42,276 bases of DNA from Burkholderia aenigmatica (GTDB lineage Bacteria; Pseudomonadota; Gammaproteobacteria; Burkholderiales; Burkholderiaceae), in the NCBI RefSeq assembly GCF_902499175.1, contig NZ_CABVQC010000078.1, positions 1-42,276 of the forward strand, read 5' to 3'. The notes beneath the pieces are model-generated. The model was not told the DNA's origin. It saw only the letters and a program-made list of their open reading frames with translations, and did not search any database. This document shows positions 18,781-26,206 of the stretch, in pieces; the stretch's first letter is position 1; each line of letters opens with the position of its first letter. The translations under genes and the position numbers were made by a program.

Positions 18781-19815
18781 ATGAGCACATCGTTCGTTTC
18801 ACCGGCTGCCCAGGCCGCACCTGCCTCGCTCCCCGTTTTCTCCCGCCCGTCCGCCGCCGATTTCGACGCGCCGGGCGCCTGCATGCCGCTGCCGCAGTTC
18901 GGCGTGATCGACGTGGCCGGCGACGACGCCGCAACGTTCCTGCACAGCCAGCTCACCAACGACATCGAACATCTCGACGCCGCGACTGCGCGGCTGTCCG
19001 GCTATTGCTCGCCGAAGGGGCGCCTCCTCGGCTCGTTCCTCACGTGGCGCGCCGGCCACGGCGTGCGCCTGCTGGTGTCGAAGGACGTGCAGCCCGCCGT
19101 GCAGAAGCGGCTGTCGATGTTCGTGCTGCGCGCGAAAGCGAAGCTGACCGATGCAAGCGACGCGCTCGCGGTGGTCGGGTTCGCAGGGGACGTGCGCGAC
19201 GCGCTGTCGGGCATCTTCGACGCGCTGCCGGACGGCGTGCACGTGAAGGTCGACGGCCCGGCCGGCACGCTGATCCGCGTGCCCGATGCGGCAGGCCGCA
19301 AGCGCTACCTGTGGATCGGCCCGCGCGCGGAAGTCGACGCACGCATCGCCGCGCTCGGCGATACGCTGCCGGTCGTGTCGCCGGCCGTATGGGACTGGCT
19401 CGACATCCGCGCGGGCGAACCGCGCATCACGCAGCCTGCCGTCGAACAGTTTGTGCCGCAGATGGTCAACTTCGACGTGATCGACGCCGTTAACTTTCGC
19501 AAGGGGTGCTACCCGGGCCAGGAAATCGTCGCGCGCAGCCAGTACCGCGGCACGATCAAGCGCCGCACCGCCCTCGCGCACATCGCCGGCGAGACCGATA
19601 CCGTGCATGCCGGCGTCGAGCTGTTCCACAGCGACGATCCCGGCCAGCCGTGCGGGATGATCGTCAACGCGGCGGCCGCGCCCGCGGGCGGTGTCGACGC
19701 GCTCGTCGAGATCAAGCTCGCCGCGCTCGACAACGGCACGGTGCACCTCGGTTCGGCCGACGGCCCGGCGCTCGCGTTCGATACGCTGCCGTACGCGTGG
19801 CCGACGGAAGCGTGA
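18781..19815 (+). CDS. ygfZ: folate-binding tRNA-modifying/Fe-S protein YgfZ
   Basis: A 344-residue member of the YgfZ/GcvT-like family. The N-terminal half has LPQFGVIDVAGDDAATFLHS QLTND split across the folate-binding fold, and the family signature KGCYPGQEIVARSQYRG is intact with its conserved cysteine. YgfZ uses tetrahydrofolate and supports some iron-sulfur enzymes such as MiaB. The first about 20 residues look non-conserved. It diverges from mltG and is followed at 76 bases by the NRDE gene. Confidence 0.93.
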   Translation: MSTSFVSPAAQAAPASLPVFSRPSAADFDAPGACMPLPQFGVIDVAGDDAATFLHSQLTNDIEHLDAATARLSGYCSPKGRLLGSFLTWRAGHGVRLLVSKDVQPAVQKRLSMFVLRAKAKLTDASDALAVVGFAGDVRDALSGIFDALPDGVHVKVDGPAGTLIRVPDAAGRKRYLWIGPRAEVDARIAALGDTLPVVSPAVWDWLDIRAGEPRITQPAVEQFVPQMVNFDVIDAVNFRKGCYPGQEIVARSQYRGTIKRRTALAHIAGETDTVHAGVELFHSDDPGQPCGMIVNAAAAPAGGVDALVEIKLAALDNGTVHLGSADGPALAFDTLPYAWPTEA

Positions 19816-19891
19816 CGCACTGACAACCCGTTCGCGCGCCGGCTCGCGAGTCGCAGCCGGCGCACGACGTTTCCTGCGAGAGATTCGCCCG

Positions 19892-20737
19892 ATGTGTCTG
19901 ATTGCCTTCGACTGGCAGCCCGATGCCGCCGCCGGTCCCGTCTTTACCCTCACCGCCAACCGCGACGAGTTCTTTCGCCGGACCAGCGCGCCGCTCTCGT
20001 GGTGGGAAGATGTACCGGGCGTGCTGGCCGGCCGCGATCTCGAAGCGGGCGGCACATGGCTCGGCGTATCGCGCGACGGCCGTTTCGCCGCGCTGACGAA
20101 CTACCGCGCGCCGTTCGACATCCGCGCCGGCGCGCCGACCCGCGGCAAGCTCGTGTCCGATTTCCTCGGCGGCCCGTCCGTTGCGCCGCTTGACTACCTC
20201 GGGCAGCTGGCCGAGCATGCGGCCGTCTACAACGGCTTCAACCTGCTCGTCGGCGACTGGCGGCGGCGTGAACTCGCGTGGTTCTGCAATCGCGCGCCCG
20301 AAGGCGAAAGCAGTGTCGCCGCACCGGTCGCGATTGCGCCCGGCGTGCATGCGCTGTCGAATGCGCGGCTCGATACGCCCTGGCCGAAAGTGGTGCGCAA
20401 GCGCGCGGAACTCGGCACGCTGCTCACCGACAATCCGACCCCGTCGCTCGACGAACTGATCGTGCTGATGCGCGACCCGCATGTCGCGGACGACGACGCG
20501 CTGCCGCACACGGGCATTCCGATCGAGCGCGAGCGTGCGCTGTCGGCCGCGTTCATCGAGACCCCCGAATACGGCACGCGCGGCACGACCGCGCTGCGCG
20601 TCACGATGAAGGAAGGCGTGCGGCTGACGGTCGAGATCAAGGAACGCTGCGACGACGACGGCTCGCACCGCACCGTCCGCCCGGGCACGTTCGAGCGCGC
20701 GTTCACGTTCGACCTCGACGCGACCCCGCCGCGCTGA
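19892..20737 (+). CDS. NRDE (TANGO2-like) family protein
   Basis: A 281-residue protein of the NRDE family (PF05742). It begins MCLIAFDWQPDAA, and Cys2 can become an N-terminal nucleophile. The family signature TANRDEFFRRTSAPLSWW follows, then GGTWLGVSRDGRFAALTNYR and GFNLLVGD. The fold is related to N-terminal nucleophile hydrolases, but the bacterial function is unknown; the human relative TANGO2 affects lipid and haem handling. A longer upstream frame exists, but the start at MCLIAF is universal in the family. Confidence 0.93.
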   Translation: MCLIAFDWQPDAAAGPVFTLTANRDEFFRRTSAPLSWWEDVPGVLAGRDLEAGGTWLGVSRDGRFAALTNYRAPFDIRAGAPTRGKLVSDFLGGPSVAPLDYLGQLAEHAAVYNGFNLLVGDWRRRELAWFCNRAPEGESSVAAPVAIAPGVHALSNARLDTPWPKVVRKRAELGTLLTDNPTPSLDELIVLMRDPHVADDDALPHTGIPIERERALSAAFIETPEYGTRGTTALRVTMKEGVRLTVEIKERCDDDGSHRTVRPGTFERAFTFDLDATPPR

Positions 20738-20757
20738 GCGCACGAGCGGGCGCCGCG

Positions 20758-21198
20758 CTACGGCGCGCGCGCCATCTCGACGTGCGGCACGCCGGCTTCG
20801 ACGAACGGTTCACCGACTGCCGCGAAGCCGTGCCGCAGGTAGAACGACACGGCCGAATCCTGCGCATAGAGCCGCACGACGATTTCACCACGCAGCCGCG
20901 CCGCATCCAGCAGCGCGTTCAGCACGGCTGACCCGACACCCTGCCCGCGCGCGTCGGCCAGCACCGCGACGCGGCCGATCGTGCCTGACGGCAGCAGCCG
21001 CCCGGTCGCGACCGCACGGCGGACGCCCGTCGACGCATCGATCCGGTATGCCACCGCATGCAGCGACAGCAGATCGTCGTCGTCGAGCTCCCATTCCGGC
21101 GGAATCTGCTGCTCGCGCACGAACACTGCGTCGCGGATCCGCGCGGCGTCGCCGCCCAGTGCCGTCCAGTCACCCGTTTCCACCACGCCGTCCGTCAT
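20758..21198 (-). CDS. GNAT-family N-acetyltransferase
   Basis: A 146-residue acetyltransferase. The acetyl-CoA pyrophosphate loop is RGQGVGSAVL (consensus Q/R-x-x-G-x-G/A), preceded by the strand IGRVAVLADA and followed by VVRLYAQDSAVSFYLRHGF. The N-terminus has VFVREQQIPPEWELDDDD, as in ElaA-like members. The substrate is unknown. It starts 42 bases after the esterase gene on the same strand. Confidence 0.9.
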   Translation of the reverse strand: MTDGVVETGDWTALGGDAARIRDAVFVREQQIPPEWELDDDDLLSLHAVAYRIDASTGVRRAVATGRLLPSGTIGRVAVLADARGQGVGSAVLNALLDAARLRGEIVVRLYAQDSAVSFYLRHGFAAVGEPFVEAGVPHVEMARAP

Positions 21199-21240
21199 CG
21201 CTGCTCTCCACGCGGCGCGCTCGCCGTCAAGCGCCCGTCG

Positions 21241-22200
21241 TCAAACGTCGTCGAATGCGGCTTTCAGCGCCGCGACCGCGTCGGCATGTGCAGCCCGTAC
21301 CTCGGGCACGTAGCCGCCCATCTTGAAGAACTCGTGGATCATTCCCGCGTAGCAGACCAGCGTGACCGCGTTGCCCGCTGCACGCAACTTCTCCGCATAG
21401 GCAGCACCCTCGTCGCTCAGCGGATCGTATTCGGCCGTCGCGATCCACGCCGGCGCGACGCCCGCGAACGACGGCGCGTCGCGCGTGCCGTCGAGCGGCG
21501 CAAAGCGCCAGTCGTCTCGGTCCGCCCGATCGCGCACGTATTGTGTGAAGAACCACTGGATCGTGTCCTGCGTCAGCAGGTAGCCGTTCGCGAGCCGTGC
21601 GTGCGATTCGGTGTCCTGGAAGCCCGTCACGCCCGGGTAGATCAGCATCTGCAGCGCCAGGCGAATGCCTGCGTCGCGCGCGAGCACCGCACAGACGGTC
21701 GCGAGCGTGCCACCCGCGCTGTCGCCACCGACCGCCAACCGTTCGGCATCGATGCCGAACGTGGCGGCCTCGCGATGCAGCCATTGCAATGCGTCGTCGG
21801 CGTCATGCACGGCGGTCGGGAACCGGTGTTCGGGCGCGAGCCGGTAGCCGACCGACAGCACCGCACACTGCGCATCGTGCGCGAACATCCGGCACAGTGC
21901 ATCGTGCGTGTCGACGCTGCCGACCGTGAAGCCGCCGCCGTGGTAATAGACCAGCGCGGGCAGCGGCTCCGCCAGGCTCGGTGCGACCGGCAGGTACAGC
22001 CGCGCACCGATCGTGCGGCCGTCGCGCGTCGGCACGACGCATTCCTCGACCGAATGCATCGGCGCCGGCGCGACGTCGAGGATCGGCGCGCTCTTCTCGT
22101 ACGCGGCGCGCGCCTGCGGCGGCGTCTGGTGATGGTAGGACGGACGTTTCGCACGCTCGATCATGTCGAGCACCTGGGCGATCTTCGGATTCAGCGGCAT
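21241..22200 (-). CDS. alpha/beta hydrolase, HSL-type esterase
   Basis: A 319-residue esterase of the hormone-sensitive-lipase family. The oxyanion motif HGGGF is at residues 87-91 and the nucleophile motif GDSAGG has Ser161. The acid is probably in the EYDPLSDEG segment and the base in YAGMIHEFFKMGG. These enzymes hydrolyse short-chain esters in the cytoplasm. I start at MPLNPKIAQV; a longer reading frame upstream is not family-like. An upstream terminator separates it from the thioesterase gene, so it likely has its own promoter. Confidence 0.9.
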   Translation of the reverse strand: MPLNPKIAQVLDMIERAKRPSYHHQTPPQARAAYEKSAPILDVAPAPMHSVEECVVPTRDGRTIGARLYLPVAPSLAEPLPALVYYHGGGFTVGSVDTHDALCRMFAHDAQCAVLSVGYRLAPEHRFPTAVHDADDALQWLHREAATFGIDAERLAVGGDSAGGTLATVCAVLARDAGIRLALQMLIYPGVTGFQDTESHARLANGYLLTQDTIQWFFTQYVRDRADRDDWRFAPLDGTRDAPSFAGVAPAWIATAEYDPLSDEGAAYAEKLRAAGNAVTLVCYAGMIHEFFKMGGYVPEVRAAHADAVAALKAAFDDV

Positions 22201-22320
22201 CGGTTGAGGACGGCGTCTGCGCGACGCCGTGAACGGACAAGCGTGCATGATGCCATGCGCGCGTCGTGCGAGCGTGGCGTGCCGCGCGTTTCGAAATTCC
22301 GGTGCGCCAATGCGCTCCAT

Positions 22321-22358
22321 AAAACAAAACGGCCCTGCCTGTGAAGAGGCAGGGCCGT
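22321..22358 (-). terminator. intrinsic terminator of the Dabb-thioesterase pair
   Basis: On the minus strand a 12-bp perfect stem ACGGCCCTGCCT/AGGCAGGGCCGT with a 6-base loop is followed by TTTTGTTTT. It begins 12 bases after the thioesterase stop codon. Confidence 0.9.
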
Positions 22359-22370
22359 GCGTCCGGGCGC

Positions 22371-22850
22371 TTACGCGTCGCTCGGGCCGGGCTGAGCGTC
22401 CGGCGCCGTGCGCGAGCGTTGCCGCTTGATGTCGCGGCCCACTGCGAGCCGCCGCATGTACTTGAACGTACCGAGCGCCTTCGCGACGAAATTGCCGTCG
22501 CTGTCGCGCACTTCGCCTTCGCAGTAAGCCATCGTCGTCGAGCGATGCATCACGCGCCCGTAAGCGCGCAACTCGCCGCGCCCCGGCTGCATGAAATTCA
22601 CCTTCATCTCGACCGTGACGACGCCGATACCGTCGTCGGTCAGGCTGCGCGCCGCCATCGCAAGTGCGATGTCCGCGAGCGTCATCGTCACACCGCCGTG
22701 CGCGATGCTCCATGTGTTCATGTGCCGCTCTTCGAGCGGCAGCACAATCTCGCTTGCGCCGTCCTTCGCTGACACGAGCTGCACACCGAGCATGTCGACG
22801 AACGGGCTTTCGATCGACGGGCCGTCCGTCGGGGTTGCCGCGTCGCTCAT
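22371..22850 (-). CDS. PaaI-type hotdog-fold thioesterase
   Basis: A 159-residue hotdog protein. The family motif is seen in NTWSIAHGGVTMTLADIALA, where the helix begins with the HGG turn, and in VTVEMKVNFMQPGRGELRAY. Such enzymes hydrolyse acyl- or aryl-CoA. The start ATG overlaps the stop of the upstream Dabb gene by four bases (ATGA), which fixes the start and indicates co-translation. The basic C-terminal 25 residues look disordered. Confidence 0.88.
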   Translation of the reverse strand: MSDAATPTDGPSIESPFVDMLGVQLVSAKDGASEIVLPLEERHMNTWSIAHGGVTMTLADIALAMAARSLTDDGIGVVTVEMKVNFMQPGRGELRAYGRVMHRSTTMAYCEGEVRDSDGNFVAKALGTFKYMRRLAVGRDIKRQRSRTAPDAQPGPSDA

Positions 22851-23161
22851 CGTGCGCTGTCGACGATGTAGTCGACGCACTCGCGCGACTCGGCCACCGC
22901 GACGACGAATTTCTTCACTTCCTGGTGAACCGGGTGCACCTGGTAGGCGTCGAGCGCGGCCTTGTCCGTGAAATCGGACACGAGCACGATGTCGGCGGTG
23001 GCGTCGAGGCCCGGCGTCGCCACGCCGACGTCGATCTGCAGCGTGCCCGGCACGAGGTCGCGGCAGCCTTCGAGCTTTTCCTTCAGCTTCAGCGCGTTCT
23101 GGGCGCGCGTCGCGCCTTCGGCCGATTCCTTCAACTTCCACATGACGATATGTCGGATCAC
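22847..23161 (-). CDS. Dabb-domain (stress-responsive A/B barrel) protein
   Basis: A 104-residue dimeric alpha/beta barrel protein. It begins VIRHIVMWKLKESAEG, the standard Dabb N-terminus, and ends VAVAESRECVDYIV. I chose a GTG start because GGAG lies eight bases upstream and the conserved domain begins exactly there. Dabb proteins include stress-induced proteins and cyclases; no specific reaction can be assigned. It is co-translated with the thioesterase gene. Confidence 0.85.
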   Translation of the reverse strand: MIRHIVMWKLKESAEGATRAQNALKLKEKLEGCRDLVPGTLQIDVGVATPGLDATADIVLVSDFTDKAALDAYQVHPVHQEVKKFVVAVAESRECVDYIVDSAR

Positions 23162-23339
23162 TTCGGTTGCTCCTGTTCGTTCTGGTTCGGCGACTTGCCT
23201 GTCACCCTTGCCAATCGGGCATCTTACGCCCTTTCCCCGTTTGCTCGCGTTCGCTGGAAATTGCGTCCGGTCGAGAAAGGTGCGGGTAATAAAGCGGGTA
23301 TCGTTTCGATCACCCGACGACGATACCGGCTTTTTCACC

Positions 23340-23405
23340 GTGCCACTTGACGACATCAAGATCCGACAAGCAAAGGCAGACGACAAGCCTACCAAACTTG
23401 CCGAC
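23340..23405 (+). pseudogene. remnant of a P4-type tyrosine recombinase N-terminus
   Basis: Read from a GTG, the first 22 residues are VPLDDIKIRQAKADDKPTKL then AD. This closely fits the start of P4-type phage integrases (pattern PLTD-x-KIR-x-AKP-x-DKP-x-KLAD-GGG). After KLAD the similarity stops: the expected glycine-rich GLYL segment and catalytic domain are absent. The last 20 bases recur exactly at 25574-25593. It looks like the scar of an integrated element. Confidence 0.5.
23386..23405 (+). repeat. 20-bp exact direct repeat, copy 1
   Basis: AGCCTACCAAACTTGCCGAC occurs here and again at 25574-25593 in the same orientation. The two copies bracket rdgC and the isochorismatase-family gene. 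Copy 1 encodes the end of the integrase-like remnant. Confidence 0.9.
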
Positions 23406-23693
23406 TTCAATGGACAGGATCCGTTCGGTGAATCCGCCCGGCTCCAGGCTCTAGCGATACAAGTACAGAATTGCCGGGATGGAGAGTCTCTTTGCTATCG
23501 GCGAATGTCGAGGCACCAGCCCTCAAGACGCGCGCGGCGAAGACCGTGGCTCCACTTCCGTGGCAAATTCGGTGAGCGATGCCCACCTGCCCTGCGCTAC
23601 AACCGTCAACGACTTGAACCGTCACGTCGAGCGGCCGAATCTGCACCCGAAGCATCCCCGTCATATAGAATGGTGCGCTTTGCCCGTACTCCT

Positions 23694-24617
23694 ATGTGGT
23701 TCAAGAACCTTCAGCTTCATCGTCTTCCCGCACCTTGGGCCGTTACCCCCGATCAGATGGAAAAATGGCTGGCGTCCCACGCGTTTCAGCCGGGCAACAG
23801 CGTCGAGATGCAGAGCCACGGATGGGCGTCGCCGCGTGACGACGGCGCGCTCGTGTATTCGATCAACCGGCAGATGTTGCTGACGTTTCGTGCCGAGAAG
23901 AAGCTGCTCCCGGCGTCGGTCGTCAATCAGGTGACCAAGGACCGCGCGCTCGAAGTCGAGGAGCAGCAGGGCTTCAAGGTCGGGCGAAAACAGATGCGCG
24001 AACTCAAGGAGCAGGTTACCGACGAACTGCTCCCGCGCGCATTCACCATTCGCCGCGATACCCGCGTGTGGATCGATACGGCGAACGGCTGGCTCGTCAT
24101 CGATGCGGCGTCACAGGCGCTTGCCGACGACGTTCGCGGCCTGCTCGTCAAATCGATCGATCAGTTGCCGCTCGCCAGTGTTCAAGTGGTGCGTTCGCCG
24201 GTCGCCGCGATGACGGATTGGCTGTTGTCCGGCGAGGCGCCGGGCGGATTCACCGTGGACCAGGACGCCGAGTTGCGCTCGAGCGGCGAAGGCGGCGCCA
24301 CGGTGCGATACGTCGGCCACGCGCTGGAAGCGAACGACATGCGCCGGCACATCGAGGCCGGCAAACAATGCATGCGCCTTGCGATGACCTGGGACAACCG
24401 GATCTCGTTCGTGCTGACGCCGTCGCTGACGATCAAGCGCGTTACGCCGCTCGACGTGATCAAGGAAGCGGCGGATCCGACCGCGCAGAACGACGCTGAA
24501 CGCTTCGACTCGGATGTCACGCTGATGACCGGTGAATTGGGGCGGATGTTCACCAGTCTCATCGATATCCTGGGCGGCGAGCAGCGCGACTCGGTTCCTC
24601 AGGCGGCAGCAGCCTGA
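23694..24617 (+). CDS. rdgC: recombination-associated protein RdgC
   Basis: A 307-residue protein matching RdgC throughout, from MWFKNLQLHRLPAPWAVTPD to the acidic and glycine-containing C-terminus. Segments such as RQMLLTFRAEKKLLPASVVN and GRKQMRELKEQVTDELLPRA are family landmarks. RdgC forms a ring dimer on DNA, restrains RecA and in some bacteria protects or assists replication and DNA inversion. An in-frame ATG eight codons upstream exists, but the family starts at MWFKNL. The surroundings carry integrase traces, unusual for this core gene. Confidence 0.95.
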   Translation: MWFKNLQLHRLPAPWAVTPDQMEKWLASHAFQPGNSVEMQSHGWASPRDDGALVYSINRQMLLTFRAEKKLLPASVVNQVTKDRALEVEEQQGFKVGRKQMRELKEQVTDELLPRAFTIRRDTRVWIDTANGWLVIDAASQALADDVRGLLVKSIDQLPLASVQVVRSPVAAMTDWLLSGEAPGGFTVDQDAELRSSGEGGATVRYVGHALEANDMRRHIEAGKQCMRLAMTWDNRISFVLTPSLTIKRVTPLDVIKEAADPTAQNDAERFDSDVTLMTGELGRMFTSLIDILGGEQRDSVPQAAAA

Positions 24618-24636
24618 ACGCCGTCGGCGGCCGGGA

Positions 24637-24662
24637 AACCTCGCCCCCGCGACGGCGAGGTT
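24637..24662. other. stem-loop after rdgC
   Basis: A 9-bp perfect stem AACCTCGCC/GGCGAGGTT with an 8-base loop starts 20 bases after the rdgC stop codon. No T-run follows on either strand, so it is not a standard intrinsic terminator; it may protect the 3' end. The rest of the gap up to 24893 shows nothing else. Confidence 0.5.
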
Positions 24663-24893
24663 CGAGCCGGCGCGACAGTTCAACGAGGACTGCCGTCGCC
24701 CTGTCGGAGGGTCGCGACCGGGCGCTCGCGCACGGTGCCCGATTCTTCTCCGTGTCGCCCGCCGACGCGAGGATCCCGCTCGCGACCGCCGGCAGCCAGC
24801 CGACCGAACCTACCGGCTCCAATGGCCGGTATCCCGAGATTTACACATCCGGCTCCAGGCACGCTGTTCCCGTCAGCGCACGAGCGCCGAGAC

Positions 24894-25424
24894 TCACTTG
24901 ATCAGTCGCAGCACATCGCGAAAACGCGGATGACGGCTGGAGCCCAGCCATTCGAACCCGATCATCTCGACCGTCGCGATTTGCGCTCCCGCCGCCCCGA
25001 GCCGAGCGATCCCCGCGTCCCGGTCGATCGTCCTGCGCGACCCCACCGCATCGCTGACCACCGTGACCTCGCGGCCGCTGCGCAACAGCCCGAAAACCGT
25101 TTGCAACACGCACACGTGCGCCTCGCAACCGGCGACGATGACGCTATTGCGCCCTGCCGGCAATGCATCGACCAGGCCCTCTGCGCACGCGTCGAAATGG
25201 TCCTTGACGACGGTGTGCGAGCACAGCTCCTTGATTTCCGGTACGTTCCGGCCCAGCTGGACGGGGCTCTGCTCGGTACCCATCACCGGCACGCCGACTA
25301 TCTGCGCGATACGGGCAAGCCGGACAGCCTGCGCGACGACGGATACCCCTTCGTGGATCGCCGGCATCAGCCGCGTCTGAAAATCAACCAATATGACCAC
25401 TGAATCGTCGGGCACGTGTAGCAC
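24894..25424 (-). CDS. isochorismatase-family cysteine hydrolase
   Basis: A 176-residue hydrolase of the YcaC/isochorismatase-like family. The triad is seen as Asp14 in VVILVDFQTRLM, Lys in HTVVKDHFDAC and Cys in VAGCEAHVCVLQT. The substrate is unknown; relatives act on amides and small heteroatom compounds. The start is a GTG with GGAG eight bases upstream, and no ATG is available in frame at this place. It lies alone between rdgC and an AT-rich stretch, within the interval bracketed by the 20-bp repeat. Confidence 0.88.
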   Translation of the reverse strand: MLHVPDDSVVILVDFQTRLMPAIHEGVSVVAQAVRLARIAQIVGVPVMGTEQSPVQLGRNVPEIKELCSHTVVKDHFDACAEGLVDALPAGRNSVIVAGCEAHVCVLQTVFGLLRSGREVTVVSDAVGSRRTIDRDAGIARLGAAGAQIATVEMIGFEWLGSSRHPRFRDVLRLIK

Positions 25425-25573
25425 GGCACATTCTCCGGAGTGAGAGCGACGTCAACCACCATCGACCATCGATGAAGCGCCGCTCTGTCGCAAAATCGTC
25501 AGTCCCGCAAACACGGATATCGAATCGCATCGAGGATCGACTGCGTCAATTCGGTAAACGGAGGCACGCCCCG

Positions 25574-25593
25574 AGCCTACCAAACTTGCCGAC
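25574..25593 (+). repeat. 20-bp exact direct repeat, copy 2
   Basis: Second copy of AGCCTACCAAACTTGCCGAC. Read in the same register it encodes PTKLAD followed by unrelated residues, so only the end of the integrase-like motif is shared with copy 1. Confidence 0.9.
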
Positions 25594-25860
25594 GCCGTTG
25601 GCGCGATCGCAGGAGCGTCGATTGCTCACCGCTCCGTATTGCCGAATTCACCGCATTCCGCGCCTTCCGTTTGCGCCGCCCGAGACACGGCGACAGGCAA
25701 ACCACCACGATTCAATCCCGGCTCGTAATCAATCGCCAATACGGACATCAATTGCCAATCTATTTTTGCCAAAATCGATAATCAGCGCACCTCCATGCCC
25801 TCATGAATTCGCATATTTTACCGACCCGACAAGCAATAATTGCAACCTCATTCCAAAGCA

Positions 25861-25906
25861 TTATTCGAAAACCCTAAAATCATTATTGACTTCGACTTTA
25901 TTCGAA
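25861..25906. promoter_or_regulatory. two TTATTCGAA boxes flanking the -35, candidate operators
   Basis: TTATTCGAA occurs at 25861-25869 and at 25898-25906, 37 bases start to start. The core TTCGAA is palindromic. The second box lies between the -35 and -10 of the promoter at 25886-25915, a placement suited to repression. Confidence 0.4.
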
Positions 25907-25915
25907 CTTTAGAAT
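25886..25915 (+). promoter_or_regulatory. strong sigma70 promoter for the large lipoprotein gene
   Basis: TTGACT (25886-25891), an 18-base spacer and TAGAAT (25910-25915): each box has five of six consensus bases. It points to the lipoprotein gene at 26207, giving a leader of about 285 bases. Confidence 0.65.
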
Positions 25916-26206
25916 CCCCTACGACGGCTTACATTTCGTTTTTCACGCCGCACACACACCAGCGCCGGTACTGTACCGAGACGCCAGCAGAGAAGTTTTC
26001 CGTGCCCAGCCGGGGCATCGCCTCCTTTTGTTTTCAATTCCGGCATTAACCGCCAACCGGTTATTTCTCATTCAGTTCGCCTCAGAATCACGTCCTGATT
26101 AATTCCATCATTTCCAGGAATTATGCAATACCGGACGCAGCAGACCGAGCCCCCGCTCATTCGATAATTCCCATAAAAATCGCCAGTCATCAGGAGGGAC
26201 ATCAAC

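Larger units (their letters stand above)
23162..23693. other. stretch between Dabb gene and rdgC, no intact gene
   Basis: No complete gene is seen. It contains the minus-strand upstream region of the Dabb gene, an imperfect stem-loop followed by five Ts near 23295-23336, an integrase N-terminal remnant at 23340-23405 and about 290 bases of unassigned sequence up to rdgC. Confidence 0.6.
25425..26206. other. long gene-free stretch, strongly AT-rich in its second half
   Basis: No convincing gene is present; the one long plus-strand frame has no family features or ribosome site. It contains copy 2 of the 20-bp repeat (25574-25593), then from about 25690 to 26200 a block much richer in A+T than anything else in the window. 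Within this are two TTATTCGAA boxes (25861-25869 and 25898-25906), a sigma70 promoter (25886-25915) and a leader of about 285 bases ahead of the lipoprotein gene. Confidence 0.7.

Noticed and set aside
23407..23664. An 85-codon minus-strand frame upstream of rdgC
   Set aside because: No recognisable domain, no strong ribosome site, and it overlaps the integrase remnant region.
24894..25424. Isochorismatase gene as part of a siderophore pathway
   Set aside because: The protein is a short single-domain hydrolase of the YcaC type, with no siderophore synthesis genes nearby.
25472..25912. A 146-codon plus-strand frame in the AT-rich stretch
   Set aside because: It has no family features, crosses the 20-bp repeat and the promoter, and its composition changes midway, so it is probably not a gene.
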